Source of the DNA: Cytophaga aurantiaca DSM 3654
GTDB lineage: Bacteria; Bacteroidota; Bacteroidia; Cytophagales; Cytophagaceae
Length of the DNA stretch: 64,000 nt
Reading direction: 5' to 3'
Assembly (NCBI RefSeq): GCF_000379725.1
Contig: NZ_KB903620.1
Span: 187,177 to 251,176 of the forward strand
Notes under the pieces: model-generated
Databases searched by the model: none
The model's input: only the letters and a program-made list of their open reading frames with translations
What the model was told of the DNA's origin: nothing
Shown here: positions 45,601 through 54,581 of the stretch, piece by piece
Layout: each line of letters begins with the position of its first letter
Numbering within the stretch: the stretch's first letter is position 1
Position numbers and translations under genes: made by a program

Positions 45601-47961
45601 TGCATCCGCAGCAGCAGCTACACTTGGTGTTACACTTGCTCCCACAGTAATTGTACTTGAACTGCTTGTGCCATTTCCACACGTATTCGTTGGCGTAACG
45701 GTAACACTACCGCCCGCTGTTCCAAATGTTACTGTAATAGAATTTGTATTTGTTCCTGCTGTGATGCTTGCGCCTGTTGGTACTGCCCAGGTATATCCGG
45801 TTGCTCCTGAAACGGTGGTAATAGAATACGTAACTCCGGCTGTACCTGCGCATGTTGTTGTGGTTCCAGTTATAGCCCCGGCAGCAGAAGGCAATGTACA
45901 AGCAATTCCTTTTAATATTACTGTTCCCATATAAGATGGGTTTGTCCAGGCCTGATCGGCAGACTGTGCCCATGAAATTTTACCATCACGGGCTCCTCCA
46001 TCATCGTCGTCATTAACGGCAACATCAAAACCTACAAGCTGATTAACTGCCGGAGAACCTGTTAATGTTGACCACGGGAAACGCATCTCCATAACATAGC
46101 CTGTTGCATTATCAACTTTTGCGAATGATACTCCTGTTATCTTACTGTTTTTTTCATAGATCGTATTGTCATTCCATCTGAATGTATATTGAAAATCATT
46201 CGTACCATACGTACTAGCCTTATTGTTTCCAATATCAAAGAATACTTCAACAGCATCGTCGTTATAATAATCTGTTCCGGCATTGTTTGTTTTAACATCA
46301 TCCGTAACATTTACAAGTAAATAAAAATACGTTGCATCCCACATGGCTTTGTAGTTTGCAGACAAATCAGATGAGCCGCTTATTGTTCCACCAATTAAAC
46401 TGTTTAGTGAAGCGGATGTATTTGAACCTCCCCAGATTGCTTCAGCCGTACCATCCATTACTGGTGCAGTAGAAGTTTGATATACAGATTTTATTACTAA
46501 AACAGGAATGGATGATGTCGCAGCTGTTTCACTAGCAGTGTTATATGCTTTGGCAACAATCTGATTTGTACCAGCTGGTGCAGTTGTCCATGAAATTGTA
46601 TAGGGCGATGAAGTTGCAGTACCAATCAATACTGAACCATTATAAAACTCAACTTTAGAAATTGTACCATTTGTTGTTGAAGCTGTTGCAGTTAATGTTA
46701 TTGCATCTCCTTCATTAAATGTTTGTCCGGTTGTAGGAGCCGTTAACGAAACGCTTACTGTTGCAGGTGCTGCATTACATGGCTTCCAAAAATTTCCTGT
46801 TTGTATAAACAGTGAAATTACTCGAAGTGTATTCCCGAAATATCTAGGCAATGCATCCGTTGTAGCAACTGTTTTGGTATACATGCTGTTCATTATCGTT
46901 TGGTATGTAGCATTAGAGCCACAAATACCTGCAGCATACATAGAGGAGAATGTTGCTTCATTTGTTGTAGTAGTTCCACCTGCCTGAGGTACCGGACCAC
47001 TTGCATTCGCTCCTTTGCCATTTACATACGCAGCAATAGGAATACAGAAGTTTGTTTGTGCTGTAGCGTTGCCGTTCCACAATACATCTGTAGCCATTCT
47101 CCATGGATTACGACACGCATCGTATCCATATTCATTACTCCCATTACAGCTATTAGGAGCACCACTAACGTCAGACCAGTTACTTATTAACCCAGTAGTA
47201 GTATTTCTATTTGCATTTAACAATGCATATGCTGCAGGCACTACATTCGTGTTCCAAAATGTAGCTTGACTCGCAATGTGAACGGCAAACTCTCTATAGT
47301 ATGCTGGTGATTGATAACCAGGGTTACGGCACGAGCTTCCGAATCCCCATCCGTCTCCGTTGATTGCCTGATAATTTGTATTGTGAATTTCAGTATTTTT
47401 AATTGCCGTGATTAACGTAGTAGCTTCGTTTGCATAATTGTACGGACTGGTTGCAGAAGGCCATTGGCATTTAGCGATCAATAATGCCATAGCAGCATCT
47501 AAGTCTGCATCCGTTGCACCACCGCTTTGATCAGCCGTGCATGCTCCCGTTCTCCAATTCATTAGACCATTCCCGTTTGAATTTGCTTTGTAATAACCCC
47601 ACAAACCATCAAACAACGTTTTATCTCCAGCGTATGCAGCGATCAACATCCCATATCCAATACCTTCAGAAACAGTTTGAGTTGGGGTGTCAAACTTTAC
47701 TCTAAAATTTGAGCCGCAGGCAACAACATAATTCGTTTTCCATGTATTGTATGCATCCGCAGCATCCTGTGACTTACCAAATTGGTTTGTACTTAAATCA
47801 TATGTTCCTGTTGGAAGATTGGTAGGCAAAATACCATTCCCGTATGGATTCGCAACTGTACTGATTTTAGAACCAAATGGAATTGCCGGACTGCCGGAAT
47901 TGATCTGACCAAAAACTGTTAGTGTTGCAAATAGAAAGGAGATGAATGTTACTATTCTCAT
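42676..47961 (-). CDS. Secreted GH8 cellulase with CBM9, nine Ig-like repeats and T9SS sorting domain
   Basis: The 1761-residue protein has a signal peptide (1-18). Residues about 25-393 form a glycoside hydrolase family 8 catalytic domain: TVSEGIGYGMLIAAY with the general acid Glu99 and GGATDADLDAAMALLIAKC with the candidate base Asp151/Asp153. Next come a bacterial Ig domain (about 400-490), a CBM9-like module (about 494-690; DDAVEVFFDIGN, MEMRFPWSTLTG), a PKD-like domain, nine 90-residue Ig-like repeats (about 773-1585), another PKD-like domain and a type A T9SS C-terminal domain (about 1688-1761, ending MNRIVKY). GH8 enzymes cleave beta-1,4-glucans or xylans, so a surface or secreted cellulase/xylanase is expected. 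Confidence 0.93.
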   Translation of the reverse strand: MRIVTFISFLFATLTVFGQINSGSPAIPFGSKISTVANPYGNGILPTNLPTGTYDLSTNQFGKSQDAADAYNTWKTNYVVACGSNFRVKFDTPTQTVSEGIGYGMLIAAYAGDKTLFDGLWGYYKANSNGNGLMNWRTGACTADQSGGATDADLDAAMALLIAKCQWPSATSPYNYANEATTLITAIKNTEIHNTNYQAINGDGWGFGSSCRNPGYQSPAYYREFAVHIASQATFWNTNVVPAAYALLNANRNTTTGLISNWSDVSGAPNSCNGSNEYGYDACRNPWRMATDVLWNGNATAQTNFCIPIAAYVNGKGANASGPVPQAGGTTTTNEATFSSMYAAGICGSNATYQTIMNSMYTKTVATTDALPRYFGNTLRVISLFIQTGNFWKPCNAAPATVSVSLTAPTTGQTFNEGDAITLTATASTTNGTISKVEFYNGSVLIGTATSSPYTISWTTAPAGTNQIVAKAYNTASETAATSSIPVLVIKSVYQTSTAPVMDGTAEAIWGGSNTSASLNSLIGGTISGSSDLSANYKAMWDATYFYLLVNVTDDVKTNNAGTDYYNDDAVEVFFDIGNNKASTYGTNDFQYTFRWNDNTIYEKNSKITGVSFAKVDNATGYVMEMRFPWSTLTGSPAVNQLVGFDVAVNDDDDGGARDGKISWAQSADQAWTNPSYMGTVILKGIACTLPSAAGAITGTTTTCAGTAGVTYSITTVSGATGYTWAVPTGASITAGTNTNSITVTFGTAGGSVTVTPTNTCGNGTSSSSTITVGASVTPSVAAAADATTICAGTTVTFTATPTNGGTPSYQWRKNTVAISGATTATYATSAISNGDVFDVVMTSTANCRSANTANSNQVTMTVTASVTPIVIASTGATTVCTGTSVTFTAAPTNGGTPSYQWRKNSTAIGGATSATYSTTAISNGDVFDVVMTSTANCRSANTATSNPVTMTVTASVTPSVAVAADATTICAGTTVTFTATPTNGGTPSYQWRKNTVAISGATSATYSTTAISNGDVFDVVMTSTANCRSANTANSNQITMTVTASVTPSVIASTSTTTICTGMSVTFTAAPTNGGTPSYQWRKNSTAIGGATSATYSTTVISNGDVFDVVMTSTANCRSANTATSNPVTMTVTASVTPNVAAAADATTICTGTAVTFTATPTNGGTPSYQWRKNTVAISGATSATYATSVISNGDVFDVVMTSTANCRSANTANSNQVTITITTSVTPSVIASTSTTTICTGTAVTFTAAPTNGGTPSYQWRKNTAAISGATSATYSTSVISNGDVFDVVMTSTANCRSVNAATSNQITMAVNASVTPGVLIGASATTVCAGTAVTFTATQTNGGTPTYQWLNNGSNISGATTSTYTTSSSVNNDKISVVMTSTATCRTTNTATSSQITMVVNASVTPGVSAIANATTICAGTSVTFSATPTNGGTPTYQWRKNGSDISGATGATYITSSIANNDQFSVVMTSTATCRTSNTATSASVTMNVSSSLTASVNIVVSPTSNAYAGQTLTFTATPTNGGTAPTYQWRNGINEISGATNATFSSSTLTNGTSISVIMTSNAGCVTAPTVNSSSITITVSPYPTFDTSITGPTNVTANQTNVTYSVTDQPGMTYVWTVPAGATIVSGQNTNSIVVNFGSSSGSVTVKETNPASQTSTITTTVVVGPATPVTLPSTETVVSVYPIPCNGTITIDMNTSVTTNVSYMLIDATGNVVRRGIIEYSGAAVQIETDVAAGVYQLMLQWDDKSAMNRIVKY
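43205..45645 (-). repeat. Nine tandem 271-bp Ig-like units in the GH8 gene
   Basis: Each unit has an SVTP start, a TTIC/TTVC motif, GGTPSYQWRKN and VFDVVMTSTANCRSAN. Units 1, 3 and 5 share an AADATTIC start and units 2, 4 and 6 an IASTxTTTIC-like start, giving a higher-order period of about 540 bp with near-identical DNA. Units 7-9 are more diverged. This points to repeated duplication of a two-unit block. Confidence 0.85.
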
Positions 47962-48105
47962 ATAAAGTGTGAATTATCCACACTAAGATACGAAAATTCG
48001 AACAGCCATTATTTGTTATGTAATAAAAATTAGTAAATAAATCCAATTATTAACATTGCATGAATAAGGATTTTATTAAAGATGAGCGTATTAGCTAAAA
48101 GCGAA

Positions 48106-50196
48106 TTATTTAAAGAACTGATAGAAAAGCAGACTGCTGCTGTAGGCCAAAAAAGACATATAGAAAAACTGAATAATAGGCCATTTCCAACCCTTTGTTT
48201 CTCTATAAACAATAGCAATTGTACTCATGCATTGCATGGCAAATAAATAAAAAAGTAAGAGTGATCCGGCACGGGCTGCTGTATAAAAAGGATCTCCGTT
48301 TTGATCCACCTGATTTTTCATCGATTCCCGTACAGATAATTCATCATCTGAATTTCCAACGCTGTATATCGTTGCCATTGTTCCCACAAAAACTTCGCGT
48401 GCCGCAAAAGAAGTGATCAGCGCTATTCCTATTTTCCAGTCATAGCCTAACGGCTTTATAACCGGCTCAATAAACTTTCCAAAATGCCCTGCATATGAAG
48501 CCTCTAATTTTGCAGAAGCAACTTTGTTCTGATATGCTTCTATATGTATTGTATCCATAGGGACAGACTGTTCAGCATGAAGCATTGCTTCTTTTGGACC
48601 AAACGTTGCAAGCACCCACAAAACAATTGAAATTGCCAGAATTACTTTCCCTGCTTCGAATGTAAATGTTTTAACCTTTTCAATGATGGATGTTGAAACG
48701 TTTTTAAATCGAGGTAATTTGTAAGTCGGAAATTCCATAATAAAATAGGTCTTAAATTTCCCACCCATCCATTTATGCAGAAACCATGCGCTAAGCAAAG
48801 CCATCGCAAAGCCCAATAAATAAAAGCCCATCAAGGCTATACCTTGCAAATTAAATATTCCTAATACTGTTGTGTCCGGTATCATCAATCCGATAAGCAC
48901 TGTAAACACAGGTATACGTGCAGAGCAGCTCATCAATGGCGTAACCATGATTGTTATCAAACGTTCTTTCCAGGTTTCAATACTACGTGTCGCCATAATA
49001 GCTGGCACAGCACAGGCAACACCTGAGATCAAGGGCACAACACTTCTTCCGCTTAATCCAAACGGGCGCATGATCTTATCCATCATAAACATGACGCGCG
49101 TCATGTATCCGCTCTCTTCAAGTATAGCGATGAATGCAAATAAAAATGTTATTTGAGGAATGAATATCAATACACCCTGAAGACCGGACAGAATTCCTTC
49201 GTTTACAAAATCACGCAAGTATCCTTCCGGCAATAACGAAGAAATAAAACCTTTTAATGCGCCAAAGCCTGAATCAATCCACTGCATAGGCATTTCAGAC
49301 CAGGCGAAAATAGATTGAAAGATCAAAAATAAAATTCCTAAGAAAATTAAATATCCCCAGATCTTATGTGTAACAATCCGATCCACATTATTTGACCAGC
49401 GAACTTTTCCCTGACGTGCATCTTCACTCATCACTTTATGAATAATGGTGTGAATGCTTTCATATCGTGCAAGTGTTTCCCGATACTGCAATGAGTTGCT
49501 TTGAAGATGATGCTTTTCAACTAAATCTGAAATATCTTTCTTTTCTTCTTCAGTTAAAATTTTTGTTTTCTTATGCTGATGTGCTAACAGCAAAGCCATG
49601 TAATCGCTTTTAATCTTAAAACGATTGCGTATATATGCAACAACGGGTTGGGCTACTTCTGCAGATTTATAAAAAATATCAGGAGCCACATGTACCGGAC
49701 AAACCAGTGCAGCTTTGAGAGAGTCTATTCCTTTTCCTGTTCGTGCATTGATCTCAACTATGGGAACATTTAGTTCTTTTTGTAAAGCAACAAGATCGAA
49801 ATCCAATCCATCTTTCTGTGCCAGATCCAGCATGTTCAATGCAAGAATAACTGGAAAGCCTAGATCTTTTACCTGAGTAAATAATAAAAGATTGCGCTTA
49901 AAATTTGACGCGTCAATTACTACAACTAAAATATCCGGTGCTTCATTCCGAAGTGCTTCTATCAGATAATCGAACACAACTTGTTCATCCAACGATCGCG
50001 GATAAATACTATAGGTGCCCGGTAAGTCAATAATGTCAGCCTGTACGGCTGCACTAAGAGTAGATACCCCTGTTTTTTTATCAACCGTTACACCGGGAAA
50101 ATTTCCTATTTTTTGATTCAGCCCAGTTAAATAATTGAAAAGAGAAGATTTGCCTGCATTGGGGTTGCCAATTAATGCTACTTTAAGTCTTTTCAT
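48106..50196 (-). CDS. feoB: Ferrous iron transporter FeoB
   Basis: The 696-residue inner-membrane Fe2+ transporter has an N-terminal G-protein domain: GNPNAGKSS at 10-18 (G1), DLPGTYS (G3) and LNMLDLA (G4-like). A GDI-type helical domain follows, then two Gate/Nucleoside-recognition regions with about ten membrane spans (GVACAVPAIMATRSIE; FAAREVFVGTMATIY). Length is typical. feoA ends 17 bp upstream, so the two are co-transcribed. Confidence 0.96.
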   Translation of the reverse strand: MKRLKVALIGNPNAGKSSLFNYLTGLNQKIGNFPGVTVDKKTGVSTLSAAVQADIIDLPGTYSIYPRSLDEQVVFDYLIEALRNEAPDILVVVIDASNFKRNLLLFTQVKDLGFPVILALNMLDLAQKDGLDFDLVALQKELNVPIVEINARTGKGIDSLKAALVCPVHVAPDIFYKSAEVAQPVVAYIRNRFKIKSDYMALLLAHQHKKTKILTEEEKKDISDLVEKHHLQSNSLQYRETLARYESIHTIIHKVMSEDARQGKVRWSNNVDRIVTHKIWGYLIFLGILFLIFQSIFAWSEMPMQWIDSGFGALKGFISSLLPEGYLRDFVNEGILSGLQGVLIFIPQITFLFAFIAILEESGYMTRVMFMMDKIMRPFGLSGRSVVPLISGVACAVPAIMATRSIETWKERLITIMVTPLMSCSARIPVFTVLIGLMIPDTTVLGIFNLQGIALMGFYLLGFAMALLSAWFLHKWMGGKFKTYFIMEFPTYKLPRFKNVSTSIIEKVKTFTFEAGKVILAISIVLWVLATFGPKEAMLHAEQSVPMDTIHIEAYQNKVASAKLEASYAGHFGKFIEPVIKPLGYDWKIGIALITSFAAREVFVGTMATIYSVGNSDDELSVRESMKNQVDQNGDPFYTAARAGSLLLFYLFAMQCMSTIAIVYRETKGWKWPIIQFFYMSFLAYSSSLLFYQFFK

Positions 50197-50213
50197 CTTG
50201 AGCTATAGAATAA

Positions 50214-50444
50214 TTAAGAAAGTAAAATTGTTGAAGCCTCTTCTAATCGCATAGAAAGGTTGTATCCGCATACTTTTATGCAAATCGGATCACCTAAAGG
50301 CGCTTTGCGATCCAATTCAATTTCACAGCCTGGCAAACAACCCATTTCTAAAAGCTTCAAAGAAGTTTCTTCATCGGTAAAACCACAAATCGTTCCTTTT
50401 TCTCCTATGCGTAAATCTGCAACCGTTTTAACTGGTTCGGCCAT
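50214..50444 (-). CDS. feoA: FeoA SH3-like accessory protein
   Basis: This 76-residue SH3-like protein has GEKGTICGFTDEETSLKLLE and LGDPICIKVCGYNLSMRLEEA, matching FeoA, which binds and modulates FeoB during Fe2+ uptake. It is the first gene of feoAB. A promoter with a perfect -7 box lies 22 bp upstream. No convincing Fur box was seen. Confidence 0.94.
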   Translation of the reverse strand: MAEPVKTVADLRIGEKGTICGFTDEETSLKLLEMGCLPGCEIELDRKAPLGDPICIKVCGYNLSMRLEEASTILLS

Positions 50445-50466
50445 TCTTATTTAGAATTAATTTAAA

Positions 50467-50498
50467 CAAAGGTACAATCCAAAGACGTGCCCTGCAAC
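50467..50498 (-). promoter_or_regulatory. feoAB promoter (GTTG-N20-TACCTTTG)
   Basis: On the minus strand GTTG (50498-50495) and TACCTTTG (50474-50467) match the Bacteroidota -33/-7 elements with a 20-bp spacer; the -7 is a perfect TAnnTTTG. Confidence 0.55.
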
Positions 50499-50598
50499 TC
50501 AAAACAGCTATAATTTGCATGTTCTCTTTACATTGTTCATATCAAGAGCATTAGAATCGTTTGGCTGGATTTATATAAAAAATTTCTACTCTTAACTT

Positions 50599-51216
50599 TT
50601 ACTGTGAGACATGATATCGGATCAAGTTCCATACCTGACCATTATACAGTTCTTTGCGCACTAAGCCAATATGGTTTGCATAATACCATCTTTTTGCATG
50701 ATTGGGGTATTGTTGGTAAAAGCTTAAGAAAACTTTAACGTGATGGAATGTTTCTTGGAAAGAAATACTATTTCTTTTTTCTTCGTAGTAAATATTATAG
50801 GTATAGTCTGGTGCGGTACCAATTTCCCCATCAAAATAAGTGATGCCGGGATTTAAAATGGGTGGTACAGTTTCCGCATACATTGCTTTTGTTTCACCAG
50901 AAGGTATATATCCTTTGAAAAAAAGAGTACTCTGGTTTAAAGATGAGTGTTTCCATTCTTCTAAGTATTGATATTTCATTGTACCATCTATTTCTTCAAT
51001 AAAAGAAAACTGATGCCTAACCAAATAAATACTGTCAATCGTTTTGCTCGCAGAATCTTCATACACCCAATAGCTTCCTGTGTTAAAGACTGTATAATTT
51101 TTAAAGTCCTGACTGAAACCGTAAGTAGTCACAGGTCTACTCCGATCGCAGGAAATACATGTTACACAAATCAAAAGTATTATAAAACGAATTGAAAAAT
51201 AGTTATTCTTAATCAT
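50599..51216 (-). CDS. Lipoprotein of unknown function
   Basis: From the ATG at 51216 the protein has 205 residues. A lipoprotein signal (FSIRFIILLICVTCISC, lipidated Cys near 23) precedes a beta-rich domain (FNTGSYWVYEDSASKTIDSIY, GYIPSGETKAMYAE, YYANHIGLVRKELYNGQVWNL). This resembles the many short Bacteroidota lipoproteins of unknown role. The nine upstream codons before a second ATG are probably not translated. It is the last gene of the MFS/murF-alr/RDD group. Confidence 0.6.
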   Translation of the reverse strand: MIKNNYFSIRFIILLICVTCISCDRSRPVTTYGFSQDFKNYTVFNTGSYWVYEDSASKTIDSIYLVRHQFSFIEEIDGTMKYQYLEEWKHSSLNQSTLFFKGYIPSGETKAMYAETVPPILNPGITYFDGEIGTAPDYTYNIYYEEKRNSISFQETFHHVKVFLSFYQQYPNHAKRWYYANHIGLVRKELYNGQVWNLIRYHVSQ

Positions 51217-51260
51217 GAAAATATAATTTAAAATACTAATCAATTTTATACGGCATGTAT

Positions 51261-52085
51261 TTATACTTCTTTTTTTAAAAGAACCACTCTTGTTTTAGAT
51301 ATCAAATCATGCCATCCCTTATTGTTAAAACATGTAAAAGCTTCAAATGGAATAAACCTGCATAACGTCCTCGTTAGAATCGCTGTAAACCTATTCCCGT
51401 CATATTCAACAAAAGAGTTGTTATGCAATTTCCCTATGGTTTGAAGGAACAGAGATTCCAAAACGAAATAATACAGGAAAGTATTCAAAAAGAAAAGTAT
51501 CTGAATACTTTCACGTTGCGTGAAGAAATCCAGCAAAATAAGGTCTCGTTGAAAATTGCTAAAATGTGAAAGTGTAAAAAATGAAATAAGAGCGAAATCA
51601 ATAATCCAATTGATAAACCGCGCCTTTGGAATTGCTGGTGCTGCAGTATTCGTTTCTTTTTTTTCTGTTCTATTAAAAAAATAAATGCATACCAAAATGA
51701 CAAACCCGGCATTGAGAATAAATAATGCATACCCATGCCAAGTTTCACCATGAAGTAGATGTAAATGGGATAAATTAGAGTTTTCCTTACTTAACAAAAG
51801 CAGTAAATACCAAAAGATATTTACAATCACTGAATAAAAAATTGAAAGCTTAAACTCATCTACCAATTCAATACTCTTGCGTTTAATAAGTTTATAGATA
51901 CCAATAAACGTTACTATATAAATTGTAGCTCTTAACAATAATTGGATATACCAATAGATATCTCCCACAGAGGTATTCGGTTGTTTTGCGCATTCATACA
52001 TTTCATAACATAGCACTGCTTGAAAAAATATATCTACTGCTGTAAGTAAAACCAAAAGAAACACGATTGTCTTTTCTAAGTTCAT
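51261..52085 (-). CDS. Membrane protein with C-terminal RDD-like domain
   Basis: The 274-residue protein has about seven membrane segments. The C-terminal half (ARFINWIIDFALISFF, LESLFLQTIGKLHNNSFV, RTLCRFIPFEAFTCF, GWHDLISKTRVVLL) has the Arg-Asp-Asp pattern and ending of the RDD family. The N-terminal half (four spans) is unrecognised. RDD proteins are poorly characterised; some transport ions. It lies 24 bp after murF-alr, in the same direction. Confidence 0.68.
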   Translation of the reverse strand: MNLEKTIVFLLVLLTAVDIFFQAVLCYEMYECAKQPNTSVGDIYWYIQLLLRATIYIVTFIGIYKLIKRKSIELVDEFKLSIFYSVIVNIFWYLLLLLSKENSNLSHLHLLHGETWHGYALFILNAGFVILVCIYFFNRTEKKETNTAAPAIPKARFINWIIDFALISFFTLSHFSNFQRDLILLDFFTQRESIQILFFLNTFLYYFVLESLFLQTIGKLHNNSFVEYDGNRFTAILTRTLCRFIPFEAFTCFNNKGWHDLISKTRVVLLKKEV

Positions 52086-52109
52086 TTACTTTAAAATTTA
52101 AATTTTTTT

Positions 52110-54581
52110 TTATGCTGAATAAAAAACACGTTTCACGCGCGCACCAACACTTGTGAGAATTTCGTATGGAATGGTATTAATGTTTTTCGCCAATTCTATC
52201 ACAGATGGGTTTTCTCCAAAGAGAATTACTTCGTCTCCTTGCTCAGCATGTGCATGCGTTATGTCAACCATACACATATCCATACATACATTTCCAATGA
52301 TCGGACAACGTATGCCATTTATTAGCACAACACCTACCCCATTGCTGTTTCTGCGATCGTAGCCATCTGCATACCCTACTGCAATCGTTGCAATTTTTGA
52401 AGCCTGCGAAACTTTACCTTTACGGCTGTAACCAACCGTTTCGTCTGAAGTAATCTCTTTTATCTGAGAGATGTGTGTTTTAAATGTACTGATCGGCTGC
52501 AATTCATGTTGATATAAACCAGCGCTTTCAACTCCATACAAACCAATACCCAAGCGCACCATATCATAATGTGCTTGAGGGAAGCGCATAATACCTGACG
52601 AGTTCGTTGCGTGCTTTAAAAAAGAATATCCAAGTGTTGTATATAGTTTGTCTGTCATAGAATCAAAAATTGCCAACTGACGATCTGTAAAGACATCGTG
52701 TTCTGCTCCATCAGAAGCTGCTAAATGCGTAAACACAGACAGTACTTTTATATATTGGTCCTGTTCTTTCAAACGTACTGTAATATCGTTAATATCTTTC
52801 TGTTCAAAGCCTAAACGCTTCATACCCGTATCCAACTTAATATGGATATCAATGCGCTGCTTTTTTGCACGCGCATAATCTATGATTTGATCTAATAGAT
52901 TTGGCTCGTAGATCTCTGGCTCCAGTTGATATTGAATCAATGTATCAAAACTGCTCAAGGAAGGGTTCATTACCATAATGGGTAATGTAATTCCATTTTC
53001 TCTCAAACGCGCTCCTTCATCTGCATAGGCAACAGCCAAATAATCTACACCATGGTATTGCAATAACTGAGCAATCTCAAAGCCACCGCTCCCATAGGAT
53101 AGAGCCTTTACCATGCACATGATTTTTGTGTTCGCTTTTAGTCTTCCTCTGTAAACATTCAGATTATGAACCAATGCATCTAAATTTATTTCTAAAACAG
53201 TTTCGTGGATTTTATACTGCAGCAATGAAACAATTTTTTCAAACTGATACATTCGTGCACCTTTCACCAGTATCACTTCTCTTTCAAAAGAAAAACTGTT
53301 CAGGTTTTTAGTGAAATCATCTGTCGTTTTAAAGAAAAATATTTCTTTGTTATACCATTTTTTCAGTGCTGCAATCTCTTCGCCGATAGCAATAACTTTG
53401 TCAAGTTTCGCAGCATTTAAATACGCTGCTACCTCTTTATACAATAGATCCGATTGCAGGCCCGACTCTAATACATCTGAAAGTATCAGTGTTTTTTTAT
53501 CGGTTTGTTTTACGTGATCTAAAAAATCCAATGCAATGGACAAACCTGCAAGGTCGTTGTTGTACGAATCATCGATCACATAACAGCCATTGGTTGCTTC
53601 CTTCAACTCCAATCGCATTTCAACCGGACGTAATTGAGAAAGCTTTCTTGAAATTTCCTGAATGGAATATCCAATATATAATAATGTTGTTGCTATATGC
53701 AGCGCATTTTCAAGAGATGCATCGTCTACGAATGGAACAGTTAAAACACCGGATATGGTTTTGGTTTTAACATCCAATTCTGTTTGAAAAGTGTTCGTAG
53801 TTCTGATCTTATATTCTACCGCTGCAGAACCTTTCAGAGACCAGTCAAATACAGGTAGCTTTGCTTTATGTATTTCCTTTTCGATTGCTTTATTATCGTT
53901 GCAATAAATAACAACCTCTGATGTTTTGAAAAGCCTCAATTTTTCCTGAATTTTTTCTGCGCGATCTGCAAAGCCTTCATCGTGTGCTGAACCGATCGTT
54001 GTAAAAATTCCTATAGAAGGTTTAATGATCTTTTCAAGAGCCTGCATTTCCTTTATTGTTGAAATGCCCGCTTCAAATATGCCAAATTGATGGCGTTCAT
54101 TTATTGCCCATACAGACAAGGGAACGCCTACTTGTGAGTTATAGCTTCGCGGACTCTTAACTACTGCGTAATCGCCGCTAAGAATCTGGCTAAGCCATTC
54201 TTTAATGATTGTTTTTGCATTGCTTCCTGTTATTCCAATGACAGGAATAGCAAATTGCGCTCTTCTGTATGCTACACATGCTTGCAATGCTTTTATAGCA
54301 GAAGATACCTGTATGATTGTTGCTTCAGGGAATCGTTCCAGGTTGTTTTTTTTCTCAACTATAAAAATCCGAACACCTCGTTGGTACAATTCATATATAT
54401 GATCGTGGCCATCGTGATGCTTGCCATCAATAGCAAAAAAAACAGCTCCTTGTGGAGCCATCAATTTTCTACTGTCAATCAACAATTGTTTTACGATTGT
54501 TTTTGGCGCGTTGAGTTGAATACAGCTACCATCTACGATCGCTGCTAACTGCTCAACCGATATGTCAATGGTCGTTATCAT
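52110..54581 (-). CDS. murF-alr: Bifunctional UDP-MurNAc-tripeptide:D-Ala-D-Ala ligase / alanine racemase
   Basis: The 823-residue fusion is characteristic of Bacteroidota. Residues 1-455 are MurF-like: ATP-binding loop GITGSNAKT at 116-124, FEAGIS, GIFTTIGSAH and DDSYNNDLAGLSIALDFL. Residues 460-823 are alanine racemase: PLP lysine Lys492 in MVKALSYGSGG, HIKLDTGMKRLG, and the tyrosine region VGYADGYDRR. It would make D-Ala and add D-Ala-D-Ala to the peptidoglycan precursor. The loop has Ala where most Mur ligases have Gly (GSNAKT instead of GTNGKT). It overlaps the upstream MFS gene by 17 bp. Confidence 0.93.
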   Translation of the reverse strand: MITTIDISVEQLAAIVDGSCIQLNAPKTIVKQLLIDSRKLMAPQGAVFFAIDGKHHDGHDHIYELYQRGVRIFIVEKKNNLERFPEATIIQVSSAIKALQACVAYRRAQFAIPVIGITGSNAKTIIKEWLSQILSGDYAVVKSPRSYNSQVGVPLSVWAINERHQFGIFEAGISTIKEMQALEKIIKPSIGIFTTIGSAHDEGFADRAEKIQEKLRLFKTSEVVIYCNDNKAIEKEIHKAKLPVFDWSLKGSAAVEYKIRTTNTFQTELDVKTKTISGVLTVPFVDDASLENALHIATTLLYIGYSIQEISRKLSQLRPVEMRLELKEATNGCYVIDDSYNNDLAGLSIALDFLDHVKQTDKKTLILSDVLESGLQSDLLYKEVAAYLNAAKLDKVIAIGEEIAALKKWYNKEIFFFKTTDDFTKNLNSFSFEREVILVKGARMYQFEKIVSLLQYKIHETVLEINLDALVHNLNVYRGRLKANTKIMCMVKALSYGSGGFEIAQLLQYHGVDYLAVAYADEGARLRENGITLPIMVMNPSLSSFDTLIQYQLEPEIYEPNLLDQIIDYARAKKQRIDIHIKLDTGMKRLGFEQKDINDITVRLKEQDQYIKVLSVFTHLAASDGAEHDVFTDRQLAIFDSMTDKLYTTLGYSFLKHATNSSGIMRFPQAHYDMVRLGIGLYGVESAGLYQHELQPISTFKTHISQIKEITSDETVGYSRKGKVSQASKIATIAVGYADGYDRRNSNGVGVVLINGIRCPIIGNVCMDMCMVDITHAHAEQGDEVILFGENPSVIELAKNINTIPYEILTSVGARVKRVFYSA

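Noticed and set aside
43205-45645. Possible CRISPR array from regular repeats
   Set aside because: Units are 271 bp, fully coding and without spacers, so this is a protein repeat.
43370-45934. Many plus-strand ORFs opposite the GH8 Ig-like repeats
   Set aside because: They repeat with the 271-bp period and give valine/alanine- or cysteine-rich unnatural proteins; they are shadows of the real minus-strand gene.
47968-47984. Small GTGTG/CACAC palindrome near the GH8 start
   Set aside because: Only 5-bp arms; could occur by chance and no regulator is indicated.
50445-50598. Fur box upstream of feoA
   Set aside because: No convincing GATAATGATAATCATTATC-like palindrome was found; only a promoter motif is supported.
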